DNA of 64,000 nt from Okeania sp. SIO1I7 (GTDB lineage Bacteria > Cyanobacteriota > Cyanobacteriia > Cyanobacteriales > Microcoleaceae): assembly GCA_010672585.1 (NCBI GenBank), contig JAAHGF010000023.1, positions 52,005 through 116,004 of the forward strand. Reading direction: 5' to 3'. The notes beneath the pieces are model-generated. The model searched no databases. It saw only the letters and a list, made by a program, of their open reading frames with translations, and was not told the DNA's origin. This document shows, one piece after another, positions 56,714 to 64,000 of this stretch; positions within the stretch are counted from its first letter, which is position 1; each line of letters opens with the position of its first letter. Both the position numbers and the translations under genes were made by a program.

Positions 56714-58123
56714 ATGACTCTAAGAGATAGAACTGACTTAACAGACAAATTTAAGCATGGTGCAACCCCTTCTGGAGAAGATTTTGCAGACTTAATAGAT
56801 TCTAATCTTAATATTGCAGAGACGGGAACAGAAACACTAAGTGGTAGTTTAGAGGTTAGTGGTGACTTAAGTGTAACTGAAGATTTGACAGTAGGAGGCA
56901 ATAGCTTAGTAGTAGACGACAGTGGTGTGAATATAGGGATATTAACAACAATCACAGGACTAGATGTAACTGGAGATTTGACAGTAGGAGTCAATAGCTT
57001 AGTAGTAAACGACAGTGGTGTGAATATAGGGACATCAACAACAATCACAGGACTAGATGTAACTGGAGATTTGACAGTAGGAGTCAATAGCTTAGTAGTA
57101 AACGACAGTGGTGTGAGTATAGGGAAATCAACGACAATCACAGGACTAGATGTAACTGGAGATTTGACAGTAGGAGTCAATAGCTTAGTAGTAAACGACA
57201 GTGGTGTGAATATAGGGACATCAACAACAATCACAGCACTAGATGTAACTGGAGATTTGACAGTAGGAGGCGATAGCTTAGTAGTAGACGACAGTGGTGT
57301 GAATATAGGGACATCAACAACAATCACAGCACTAGATGTAACTGGAGATTTGACAGTAGGAGGCGATAGCTTAGTAGTAGACGACAGTGGTGTGAATATA
57401 GGGACATCAACAGAGCTACAAGTACATAATGACCGCTTAGTAGTAAACGAAAGTGGTGTGAATATAGGGACATCAACAACAATCACAGCACTAGAGGTAA
57501 CTGGAGATTTGACAGTAGGAGGCGATAGCTTAGTAGTAGACGACAGTGGTGTGAATATAGGGACATCAACAGAGCTACAAGTACATAATGACCGCTTAGT
57601 AGTAAACGAAAGTGGTGTGAATATAGGGACATCAACAACAATCACAGCACTAGAGGTAACTGGAGATTTGACAGTAGGAGGCGATCGCTTAGTAGTAAAC
57701 GAGAGTGGTGTGAATATAGGGACATCAACAACAATTACAGCACTAGATGTAACTGAAGATTTGACTGTAGGAGGCGAACGCTTAGTAGTAAACGAGAGTA
57801 GTGTGAGTATAGGGTCAACTTCAACTTCAGCACTAAACCTAAATGTAAGTGGAGATTTGACAGTAGAGAATAAACTTATTGAAGTGAAAATGTATGCAAT
57901 ACCCCAGGATACAGACACACAAGAAACTGATTATAACATATCAGAATGGGTTTGTGTAATTGCTGGTTTTCAAGCACAAACAGCCAATCAATTTTCCGTT
58001 TATATGGAAAGAAATAGCGGAAAATGGCAGATTAACATAGACCCCACAAGAACTTCTGGACTAAGTTATGTCTGGGTAATGGCAGTTAGCACAAAAATTG
58101 CTCAATTTATAGAAGAAGAATGA
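56714..58123 (+). CDS. Repeat-built tail fibre protein (Afp13 position)
   Basis: 469 residues. The N-terminus (MTLRDRTDLTDKFKHGATPS GEDFADLID-like) resembles the attachment end of CIS/phage fibres. Residues ~50-380 are about ten 31-residue units of the type LDVTGDLTVGGDSLVV-DDSGVNIGTST, a pattern typical of trimeric beta-prism or beta-helix shafts. The last ~90 residues (ISEWVCVIAGFQAQTANQFS .. SGLSYVWVMAVSTKIAQFIE) form a distinct tip, probably the receptor-binding end. Overlaps the next gene by 4 bases (ATGA). Confidence 0.85.
   Translation: MTLRDRTDLTDKFKHGATPSGEDFADLIDSNLNIAETGTETLSGSLEVSGDLSVTEDLTVGGNSLVVDDSGVNIGILTTITGLDVTGDLTVGVNSLVVNDSGVNIGTSTTITGLDVTGDLTVGVNSLVVNDSGVSIGKSTTITGLDVTGDLTVGVNSLVVNDSGVNIGTSTTITALDVTGDLTVGGDSLVVDDSGVNIGTSTTITALDVTGDLTVGGDSLVVDDSGVNIGTSTELQVHNDRLVVNESGVNIGTSTTITALEVTGDLTVGGDSLVVDDSGVNIGTSTELQVHNDRLVVNESGVNIGTSTTITALEVTGDLTVGGDRLVVNESGVNIGTSTTITALDVTEDLTVGGERLVVNESSVSIGSTSTSALNLNVSGDLTVENKLIEVKMYAIPQDTDTQETDYNISEWVCVIAGFQAQTANQFSVYMERNSGKWQINIDPTRTSGLSYVWVMAVSTKIAQFIEEE
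56880..57850 (+). repeat. 93-bp tandem array in the fibre gene
   Basis: The period is 93 bp: CTAGATGTAACTGGAGATTT at 56960 recurs at 57053 and onward. Units are nearly identical in DNA. Two units carry an alternative half, GAGCTACAAGTACATAATGA, giving shorter hybrid units, which suggests recombination among units. Confidence 0.9.
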
Positions 58124-58395
58124 GTAAATACAAGTATCAAAATAGCTTCAATATCTATAGAACCAAGATGAAAGAACAACTGGAACAACGCCTCCAAAAA
58201 CTCAGAAACGAATTGGCATCAGGACAAAAAATGATAGTAGATTTAAAAGCTAAACAAAAAAATCTTCATCAAACTTTACTGCGTATTCAAGGTGCAATTC
58301 AAGTATTAGAAGAAGAGCTTGCTAAAATAGAAGAAGATGACTTTGTTGAAACATTAGACTTCTCGAAAAATCAGGTTGAGAGTCTAAAAATCTAG
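58120..58395 (+). CDS. Small coiled-coil protein coupled to the fibre gene
   Basis: 91 residues. ATG overlaps the fibre stop (ATGA). The central heptad-rich helix (EQLEQRLQKLRNELASGQKM .. LHQTLLRIQGAIQVLEEELA) predicts a coiled-coil oligomer. The gene's strict coupling suggests a fibre chaperone or a fibre-associated trimer, analogous to fibre assembly proteins of phages; no family recognised. Confidence 0.65.
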   Translation: MSKYKYQNSFNIYRTKMKEQLEQRLQKLRNELASGQKMIVDLKAKQKNLHQTLLRIQGAIQVLEEELAKIEEDDFVETLDFSKNQVESLKI

Positions 58396-58495
58396 TTCTA
58401 CCTATCCATCAGAATAATTGCTCAAGAAAATTAATTTCAGAAAATATTCCCCAGGGTTAACGCGCGTCAGAAGTCAAAAGTTAGAAGTTATTTTT

Positions 58496-58570
58496 GTAAC
58501 GGGGATTTGAGCTTTGCTCCAAAAAGATTTCGCCTTAAAAGGTGGGGTTTTAGACCCAATTATTTTGATA
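58496..58570 (+). repeat. Dispersed repeat family A, copy 3
   Basis: AACGGGGATTTGAGCTTTGC, AAAAAGATTTCGCCTTAAAAGG and TTTTAGACCCAATTATTTTG; diverged from copies 1 and 2. The flanking AATTAATTTCAGAAAAT is directly repeated at 58430-58446 and 58571-58588, a possible target-site-like duplication of ~18 bp. Confidence 0.55.
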
Positions 58571-58618
58571 AATTAATTTCAGAAAATAGTCCCCAGGGAT
58601 AAATTATTAATAACCAAC

Positions 58619-61264
58619 ATGAATGAAGACCTTACCATCTCAAACACTCCCCCAGAACATCCAGGAATGGATTTTGCCAGATTGCGGGAAGAGGGTATTG
58701 AGCACATCCAAGAGCTAGGAAGTCAAATCTGGACAGACTACAATACCCATGACCCAGGTATTACTATCTTAGAGCAATTCTGTTATGTGATGACGGATTT
58801 AAGCTATCGACTTAACTTCGAGATGAAGGACTTACTTACACCTCATCCTGAAGATGCTGAAGAAAATATCAAACAGTTTTATACAGCTAGAGAAATTCTC
58901 ACTGTTAATCCTCTGACTATTAATGATTATCGCGAACTATTAATTGATATTGATGGTGTAAAAAATGCTGAATTCAAACTAATTCAAAATTTAGAACCTT
59001 CAATGTTTTATAATTATGATGAAAATAAGCATACTTTAACTGTTAACTATGCTAATGGACAGGGTGAACGGGTTTATTTAAAAGGACTTTATGAAGTAAT
59101 TATCGAACTAGAGGAAGATGTACAAACAGAAGAAGATGTAGACACAGAAGAAGAAAAAGAACTTAAACAAAAAGTAGCATCTAAACTTAATCAGAATCGG
59201 AATTTGTGCGAATATTTTTTGAGCGATATTGAAATATTAGAGATTGAAGAAATTACCGTAGAAGCACATATTGAGATAGAAGATGACTCTGATGAAAGTG
59301 AGTTAATGCAAAAGGTGTATGATGAGCTATATAATTATATTTCTCCTAAGTTAGAGTTTCATACTTTAAAAGAACTACAAGATGAAGGTAAAAATACTGA
59401 AGAGATTTTTGAGGGATGTCCTCTCGAACATGGTTTTATTAAAGACGAAGAACTTGATATTCTGATTAAGAAAAAAGCACTGTATACCTCTGAACTAATT
59501 GAGAAGCTTTTAAAGATTGAAGGGATAAAAACAATTAGAGAAATGTATCTTTCAAGTAGTTTTTCAACAGCTGGAAAACAACAATGGGTGTTACCATTAG
59601 CTCCTAATCGCACACCACAACTTAAAATACCTGAAAATCAGGATGATATTCTGATTATCTTTTATAAACGAAACCGTTCTTATCCTCTTGACCTTGAAGT
59701 TTATGAAAATAATTCGGAATCGTCAGAAGAATTATCATCAGTGAAACAAGCACAAGATATTCCTATCCCAGTAGGAGAATATAGAGAATTATCTGACTAT
59801 GAATCAATCCAAAATGAGTTCCCAGTTAATTATGGTATTGGAGAATTTGGTTTACCTGCTTCTGCAACTACCGAACGGAAGGGTCAAGCAAAGCAGTTAC
59901 AAGCTTATTTGATGTTTTTCGACCAGATTTTAGCTAATTATTTTACTCAATTAGAACATACTAAAGATTTATTTTCTTTCCAAAATGAAGAATATCAAAC
60001 CTACTTTTACCAAGATATTTCTCATTTTCCTGGTGCAGACGAAATCCTAAATTCAAATGGTTCCCCAGATAAGCAACTAGAGGATTTATGGAAAGAGAAA
60101 GAAATTAATTTAGAAAGAAAGAATCGTTTTCTAGATTATTTAATGGCAAAGTTTTGTGAAAAATTCACCGATCCTTCGTTACTTTTATATAAAAGTAAAA
60201 TTTCACCAGAAGCTCGACAGGTTCAATTTTTTCAAGATTTGTTAAACTTCCTGAAAGATTTGTTAAACTCACAAAATGAAATTCCTTTAAATTTACAGAA
60301 TGAAATAGTTTTAAACTTACTGAACGAAATAGCTTTAAGCTTCAATATTAAAAATCAAAATCAAGAACCTATTTCATTGTTAAAGGAATATATTCAAAAT
60401 GAAATTGGTCTACTTAATTTAAAGCAACAGATTAAAGATAAAATTACTTTTTTACAAAATTATCCTCAAATTAGTTCTGGTAGGGGTCAAGCATTTGACT
60501 GTACTAATTCTCAGGAAGTTTGGAATACAGACAACGTTTCGGGACTAAAAAAAAGAATTTGTTCTTTGTTAGGAATGCCTTACGATCGAGTATATCTCTC
60601 AGAGTCTGATGAAATAGAAGGTTTTCATCTGGTTGAGCATATTTTCCTTCCTCTTAATCAGGATGAATCTTTTATTGTAAATTTGGGTTATCCAATTTCC
60701 AAGTTTGAAATATCAGAAACAAATAACAATAATGGAACAGCAAAAGTTACTTGTAAATCTGAGAAACATGGACTTTCAAATGATGAAAAAATACAAATAT
60801 TTGATTCAATAAACTACGATGGTACAGATTACACTGTTAGCAATGTTACAGCAGATACATTTGAAATAGAAAAAGAATTTGTAGAATTAGAATCAGAAAC
60901 TGGAAAATGGATACACAAAGATCCACACAAAGATCCTTTTTCTTTCCAAATCAGTTTTGTCTTCCCTGATTGGATAGGTCGGTTTAAAAATAAAGATTTT
61001 CAAGATATAGTTCAGGATATTATTACTGCAGAAATACCAGCACATATAACTCCTTATATTCACTGGTTTGATCAAAGTAAAATGGGATATTTTGAGAGTA
61101 TTTACTTTGAATGGTTAGAAGAAATTATGAATGGAGAAAATAATAATATTGATCATACTACTGAAATGATAAAACTGTTATCAATTGATAAGTTTCATGG
61201 TATTGGATATATGAAGATTGGTGAAGAAAATGAAGAGTTTGAACAATTTAAAATAATCTATTAA
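58619..61264 (+). CDS. Large baseplate protein (Afp12-like)
   Basis: 881 residues. The N-terminus has the family signature: PGMDFARLREEGIEHIQELG then IWTDYNTHDPGITILEQFCY and VMTDLSYRL. The middle is acidic and helical. QISSGRGQAFDCTNSQEVWN and GLKKRICSLLGMPYDRVYLS precede the C-terminal domain HLVEHIFLPLNQDE. A short FEISETNNNNGTAKVTCKSE strand-rich block is inserted near 700-760. Such proteins form the second arm of the baseplate wedge and bind fibres. The C-terminus ends before a repeat-rich gap. Confidence 0.88.
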   Translation: MNEDLTISNTPPEHPGMDFARLREEGIEHIQELGSQIWTDYNTHDPGITILEQFCYVMTDLSYRLNFEMKDLLTPHPEDAEENIKQFYTAREILTVNPLTINDYRELLIDIDGVKNAEFKLIQNLEPSMFYNYDENKHTLTVNYANGQGERVYLKGLYEVIIELEEDVQTEEDVDTEEEKELKQKVASKLNQNRNLCEYFLSDIEILEIEEITVEAHIEIEDDSDESELMQKVYDELYNYISPKLEFHTLKELQDEGKNTEEIFEGCPLEHGFIKDEELDILIKKKALYTSELIEKLLKIEGIKTIREMYLSSSFSTAGKQQWVLPLAPNRTPQLKIPENQDDILIIFYKRNRSYPLDLEVYENNSESSEELSSVKQAQDIPIPVGEYRELSDYESIQNEFPVNYGIGEFGLPASATTERKGQAKQLQAYLMFFDQILANYFTQLEHTKDLFSFQNEEYQTYFYQDISHFPGADEILNSNGSPDKQLEDLWKEKEINLERKNRFLDYLMAKFCEKFTDPSLLLYKSKISPEARQVQFFQDLLNFLKDLLNSQNEIPLNLQNEIVLNLLNEIALSFNIKNQNQEPISLLKEYIQNEIGLLNLKQQIKDKITFLQNYPQISSGRGQAFDCTNSQEVWNTDNVSGLKKRICSLLGMPYDRVYLSESDEIEGFHLVEHIFLPLNQDESFIVNLGYPISKFEISETNNNNGTAKVTCKSEKHGLSNDEKIQIFDSINYDGTDYTVSNVTADTFEIEKEFVELESETGKWIHKDPHKDPFSFQISFVFPDWIGRFKNKDFQDIVQDIITAEIPAHITPYIHWFDQSKMGYFESIYFEWLEEIMNGENNNIDHTTEMIKLLSIDKFHGIGYMKIGEENEEFEQFKIIY

Positions 61265-61878
61265 ATTGTAAACATTCAGTTAGCTCGCGGTCAGCTTTTA
61301 GCTGTTTCATAGTAAGCATTTCCTGCGGAATGCTTACGTTCCATAAATAATGAATATACACTTATTATGGTTAAGGCTAGTTTTTACCCAGTACTTTTAA
61401 TACCACTTATATCATGTCCGGTTGAACAGTTATAAATAAATAGCGACGGAGGAGTCAGGAGTCAACCCACCCCTAACCCCTCCCCCTCCCAGGAGGGGAA
61501 GGACCGAGTCAGGAGGGAAGAAAGAAGAAGGAAGAAGGAAGAAGGACTGGAGTTGGACTGGAGTTAAGGAAAAAGTTTTTTTATCACGCTCTTATCCGGA
61601 CATGATATTATATAGAATCAGGTTAAATACTTATTGTATAGTTGAGAGTAGGGGAGTGAGGGAGTAGGGGAGTAGAGGAGTAGGGGAGATTGAAGGCTTA
61701 AAGTAATTATAGAATTATCAACATATATAGAATTATCAACATATATAGAATTATCAACATATATTTTATAACCGGATTCTATATTAAACCTCTAAATATT
61801 AATTTCTGTTATAAAGGCAATGAATTAATAGCTGACTGCTGATAACTGATAACTGATAACTGATAACTGAAATGACCA
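61265..61878. repeat. Intergenic region with families C and F and an 18-bp array
   Basis: 61275-61345: family C (TCAGCTTTTAGCTGTTTC, GTAAGCATTTCCTGCGGAATG). 61409-61608: family F copy 2. 61645-61690: GAGTAGGGGAGT iterations. 61707-61760: three 18-bp units of ATAGAATTATCAACATAT. 61830-61870: TGATAACTGATAACTGATAA iterations just before the next start. No gene. Confidence 0.6.
61409..61608. repeat. MITE-like family F, copy 2
   Basis: Ends ATATCATGTCCGG (61409-61421) and CCGGACATGATAT (61596-61608) are the same 13-bp inverted repeats as in copy 1 at 32264. The subterminal TTGAACAGTTATAAATA resembles TTGAATACTTATTAT in copy 1. The interior is a different, purine-rich low-complexity tract (GAAGAAGGAAGAAGG). 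Confidence 0.8.
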
Positions 61879-64000
61879 GTGAAAAAACAACGACATATTA
61901 TCAAAAAACAGGTTATAGAACTTAATTTAAATTCGCAAAAAGGTGCTTTTGCATTACAAAATGAGGTAAGTAGAATATATCGTCAAAAAATTATACCTCT
62001 GATTGATAATTTATTAAGTCAGTCGATCGCTCCAGACACAATACATCGAATTAATACCCTAGAAATTAATTTAGGAAATATTGATATCAATAATCTAGAA
62101 CAGGATTTGATTGAGAAAATTCTAGAACAAATTCAACAGGAACTGGAGGTGGAATTTAGTTCTTCTGTTAAGCAAACAAATATATCTGAATCTGGTCAAA
62201 AAAATGTCGATAGCAGTAATTATTCCGCTCCTCAACAAGACCGTAAGTTGAAAAATTTACAAGCATTTAAGATTGAGAATAAGAGGCGATCGCAACTAGA
62301 AATTTTTAGCTACTTCCTAGAAACAGGAATACTCCCCTGGTGGACAGAAAATTTCAGTAAACAGGAGTTAGAAAAATCTTGCGATCGCCTGATTACAGAT
62401 TCACCTATTCAGGTGAAGTATATTATTGAGGAAAGCTTAAAAAATACCAAGAAGTTACAGCGTTTGATTTACCAATTTTCTGATGTAATACTCTTAAAAA
62501 TAGTAAGTTTGTTTACTGGGGATTTAGTCCAGTTTATTGCTAATTATCATACAGATATTAAGTCTATTTTTGAACAACTAGAGCAGACGAGAAATATTCC
62601 TACAGCAAAATTAAGATTCCAGAGATGGGAAGGAATATTATTGAGTATTTCTCTTAAGGGTAAAACTAAGGTAAATAAGCTCAGGTTAATCGAAGCAAAT
62701 TTACTACTTATAGCGGTAAGTAATGAGATTAATTATACTGATTTGTTCAATAGTCTTGTTACTAAAATAGATGATTTACTTGGAGAAGGAAGAGAATTTA
62801 AAAGCAGACTTCCAGAAATATTAGAAAATCTAAAAACATCTCAGTTAAGCACAGAAAATATTACTGGCGACTCTCAAGAAAAGGAATTCTTACAATCTGG
62901 TCAAAAGTTAAGTCAAAATCGACAGATATTAGAGAGATATCAACAGCAGATTCAACAACTTAATCGTCAAATAGAAAATTTATTACAGGAAATCAAAAAT
63001 TCTGCTCTAGTAGAGAATCAATTAAATTCAGAAACTCTAGAAAATCTGAAAAGTTCTGACTCTGCTACAGAAAATATTACTGGCGACTCTCAAGAAAAGG
63101 AATTCTTACAATCTGGTCAAAAGTTAAGTCAAAATCGACAGATATTAGAGAGATATCAACAGCAGATTCAACAACTTAATCGTCAAATAGAAAATTTATT
63201 ACAGGAAATCAAAAATTCTGCTCTAGTAGAGAATCAATTAAATTCAGAAACTCTAGAAAATCTGAAAAGTTCTGACTCTGCTACAGAAAATATTACTGGC
63301 GACTCTCAAGAAAAGGAATTCTTACAATCTGGTCAAAAGTTAAGTCAAAATCGACAGATATTAGAGAGATATCAACAGCAGATTCAACAACTTAATCGTC
63401 AAATAGAAAATTTATTACAGGAAATCAAAACATCTAATGTAGTAGAGGATAAATCTAATTCAGAAATTAATGAAAATCTGAGAAATTCTAAATCTATTAC
63501 AGAAAATATTAGTGGCGACTCTAGAGAAAAGGAATTTTTAGAATCTGGTCAAAAATCAAGTCAAAATCGACGGATATTAGAAAGATATCAACAGCAAATT
63601 CAGCAACTTAATCATCAAATAGAAAGTTTATTACAAGAAATCAGAAATTTTACTCTAGTCGAGAATAAATCTGATTCAGAAATCAATGAAAATCGTCAAA
63701 CCTCTAACTCAATTCCAGAAAATATTACCGCAGACTCTAGAGAAAAGGAATTTTTAGAATCTAGTCAAAAATCAAGTCAAAATCAACGGATATTAGAAAA
63801 ATATCAACAACAAATTCAACTACTTAATCGTCAAATAGAAAATTTATTACAGGAAATCAAAACATCTAATGTAGTAGAGGATAAATCTAATTCAGAAATT
63901 AATGAAAATCTGAGAAATTCTAAATCTATTACAGAAAATATTAGTGGCGACTCTAGAGAAAAGGAATTTTTAGAATCTGGTCAAAAATCAAGTCAAAATC
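61879..64000 (+). CDS. CIS tape-measure protein (Afp14-like), partial
   Basis: Open from a GTG at 61879 to the right edge (over 700 codons). The N-terminus (VKKQRHIIKKQVIELNLNSQ .. IYRQKIIPLIDNLL .. INTLEINLG) is the typical start of CIS tape-measure proteins, followed by the EIFSYFLETGILPWW block. From about 62850 on it is tandem 72-residue units with a strong coiled-coil core (SQNRQILERYQQQIQQLNRQ IENLLQEI). The tape measure fixes tube and sheath length during assembly. A nearby ATG at 61873 is in a frame that stops at once. The 3' end and total repeat number lie outside the window. Confidence 0.88.
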   Translation, partial: MKKQRHIIKKQVIELNLNSQKGAFALQNEVSRIYRQKIIPLIDNLLSQSIAPDTIHRINTLEINLGNIDINNLEQDLIEKILEQIQQELEVEFSSSVKQTNISESGQKNVDSSNYSAPQQDRKLKNLQAFKIENKRRSQLEIFSYFLETGILPWWTENFSKQELEKSCDRLITDSPIQVKYIIEESLKNTKKLQRLIYQFSDVILLKIVSLFTGDLVQFIANYHTDIKSIFEQLEQTRNIPTAKLRFQRWEGILLSISLKGKTKVNKLRLIEANLLLIAVSNEINYTDLFNSLVTKIDDLLGEGREFKSRLPEILENLKTSQLSTENITGDSQEKEFLQSGQKLSQNRQILERYQQQIQQLNRQIENLLQEIKNSALVENQLNSETLENLKSSDSATENITGDSQEKEFLQSGQKLSQNRQILERYQQQIQQLNRQIENLLQEIKNSALVENQLNSETLENLKSSDSATENITGDSQEKEFLQSGQKLSQNRQILERYQQQIQQLNRQIENLLQEIKTSNVVEDKSNSEINENLRNSKSITENISGDSREKEFLESGQKSSQNRRILERYQQQIQQLNHQIESLLQEIRNFTLVENKSDSEINENRQTSNSIPENITADSREKEFLESSQKSSQNQRILEKYQQQIQLLNRQIENLLQEIKTSNVVEDKSNSEINENLRNSKSITENISGDSREKEFLESGQKSSQN
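62850..64000 (+). repeat. 216-bp tandem array in the tape-measure gene
   Basis: The marker TCTGGTCAAAAG starts at 62896, 63112, 63328, 63544, 63760 and 63976, a constant spacing of 216 bp (72 codons). The first two units look identical base for base. The stretch 63421-63570 recurs exactly at 63853-64000 (432 bp apart), showing a two-unit duplication too. The array continues past the edge. Confidence 0.95.

Noticed and set aside
56695..57918. A 407-codon open frame on the minus strand opposite the fibre gene
   Set aside because: It is the antisense reading of the 93-bp coding array; open only because of the repeat's composition, with no ribosome site or family.
62850..64000. 216-bp repeats considered as a non-coding satellite
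   Set aside because: The frame is open through all units, the period is a multiple of three and it continues a recognisable tape-measure N-terminus.

Overview
The window is a chromosomal stretch from a filamentous, repeat-rich cyanobacterium. It carries photosystem I genes psaL and psaI, a PEP-CTERM protein, scattered GCGATCGC (HIP1) octamers, heptamer tandem repeats and many short palindromic elements. The density of small dispersed repeats and decayed IS elements recalls large marine filamentous genomes of the Trichodesmium/Okeania/Moorena kind; the genus is inference only.

Region by region. 1-3.4 kb (minus strand) holds a three-gene cassette with a DndD/SMC-like ATPase. The ATPase is broken by a dispersed repeat and two in-frame stops. 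4.0-4.8 kb is psaL-psaI with a good terminator. 5.4-6.8 kb has two glycosyltransferase-fold genes of the arsenosugar-type pair (TIGR04283/TIGR04282). 7.4-8.6 kb has a metallophosphoesterase and tRNA-Ser(UGA). 8.6-9.9 kb is a graveyard of TnpB, IS630-like and IS5-like fragments. 9.9-28.2 kb (minus strand) is a Tc-toxin module: a 3282-aa TcA-like protein and a 2539-aa TcB/TcC (SpvB-RHS) fusion ending in a polymorphic toxin domain, with a likely immunity gene 12 bp downstream of the fusion. By eye this block is more GC-rich than its flanks. A PEP-CTERM gene follows.

30.0 kb to the window end (plus strand) is an essentially complete contractile injection system (CIS) of the Afp/PVC/cyanobacterial type. 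In order: AAA+ ATPase (Afp15-like), DUF4255 protein (Afp16-like), an unknown 324-aa protein, four sheath paralogues, two tube/gp19 proteins, DUF5908 (Afp6-like), LysM baseplate protein (Afp7-like), VgrG-like spike (Afp8-like), gp25 (Afp9-like), PAAR-like tip (Afp10-like), two large baseplate proteins (Afp11/Afp12-like), a repeat-built fibre (Afp13-like position), and a tape-measure protein (Afp14-like) running off the right edge. Two tnpB elements interrupt the cluster.

The most unusual signals are in this CIS. The four sheaths differ by an array of about 95-residue modules inserted at one fixed point, with 0, 4, 5 and 2 copies. The tape measure is built of exact 216-bp (72-aa) repeats, some identical at DNA level. 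The fibre is built of 93-bp (31-aa) repeats. The particle therefore appears to be tuned by repeat number in length, surface decoration and fibre reach. A Tc toxin with its own toxin/immunity end lies next to it on the opposite strand. All family calls are from reading the sequence; no database search was run.
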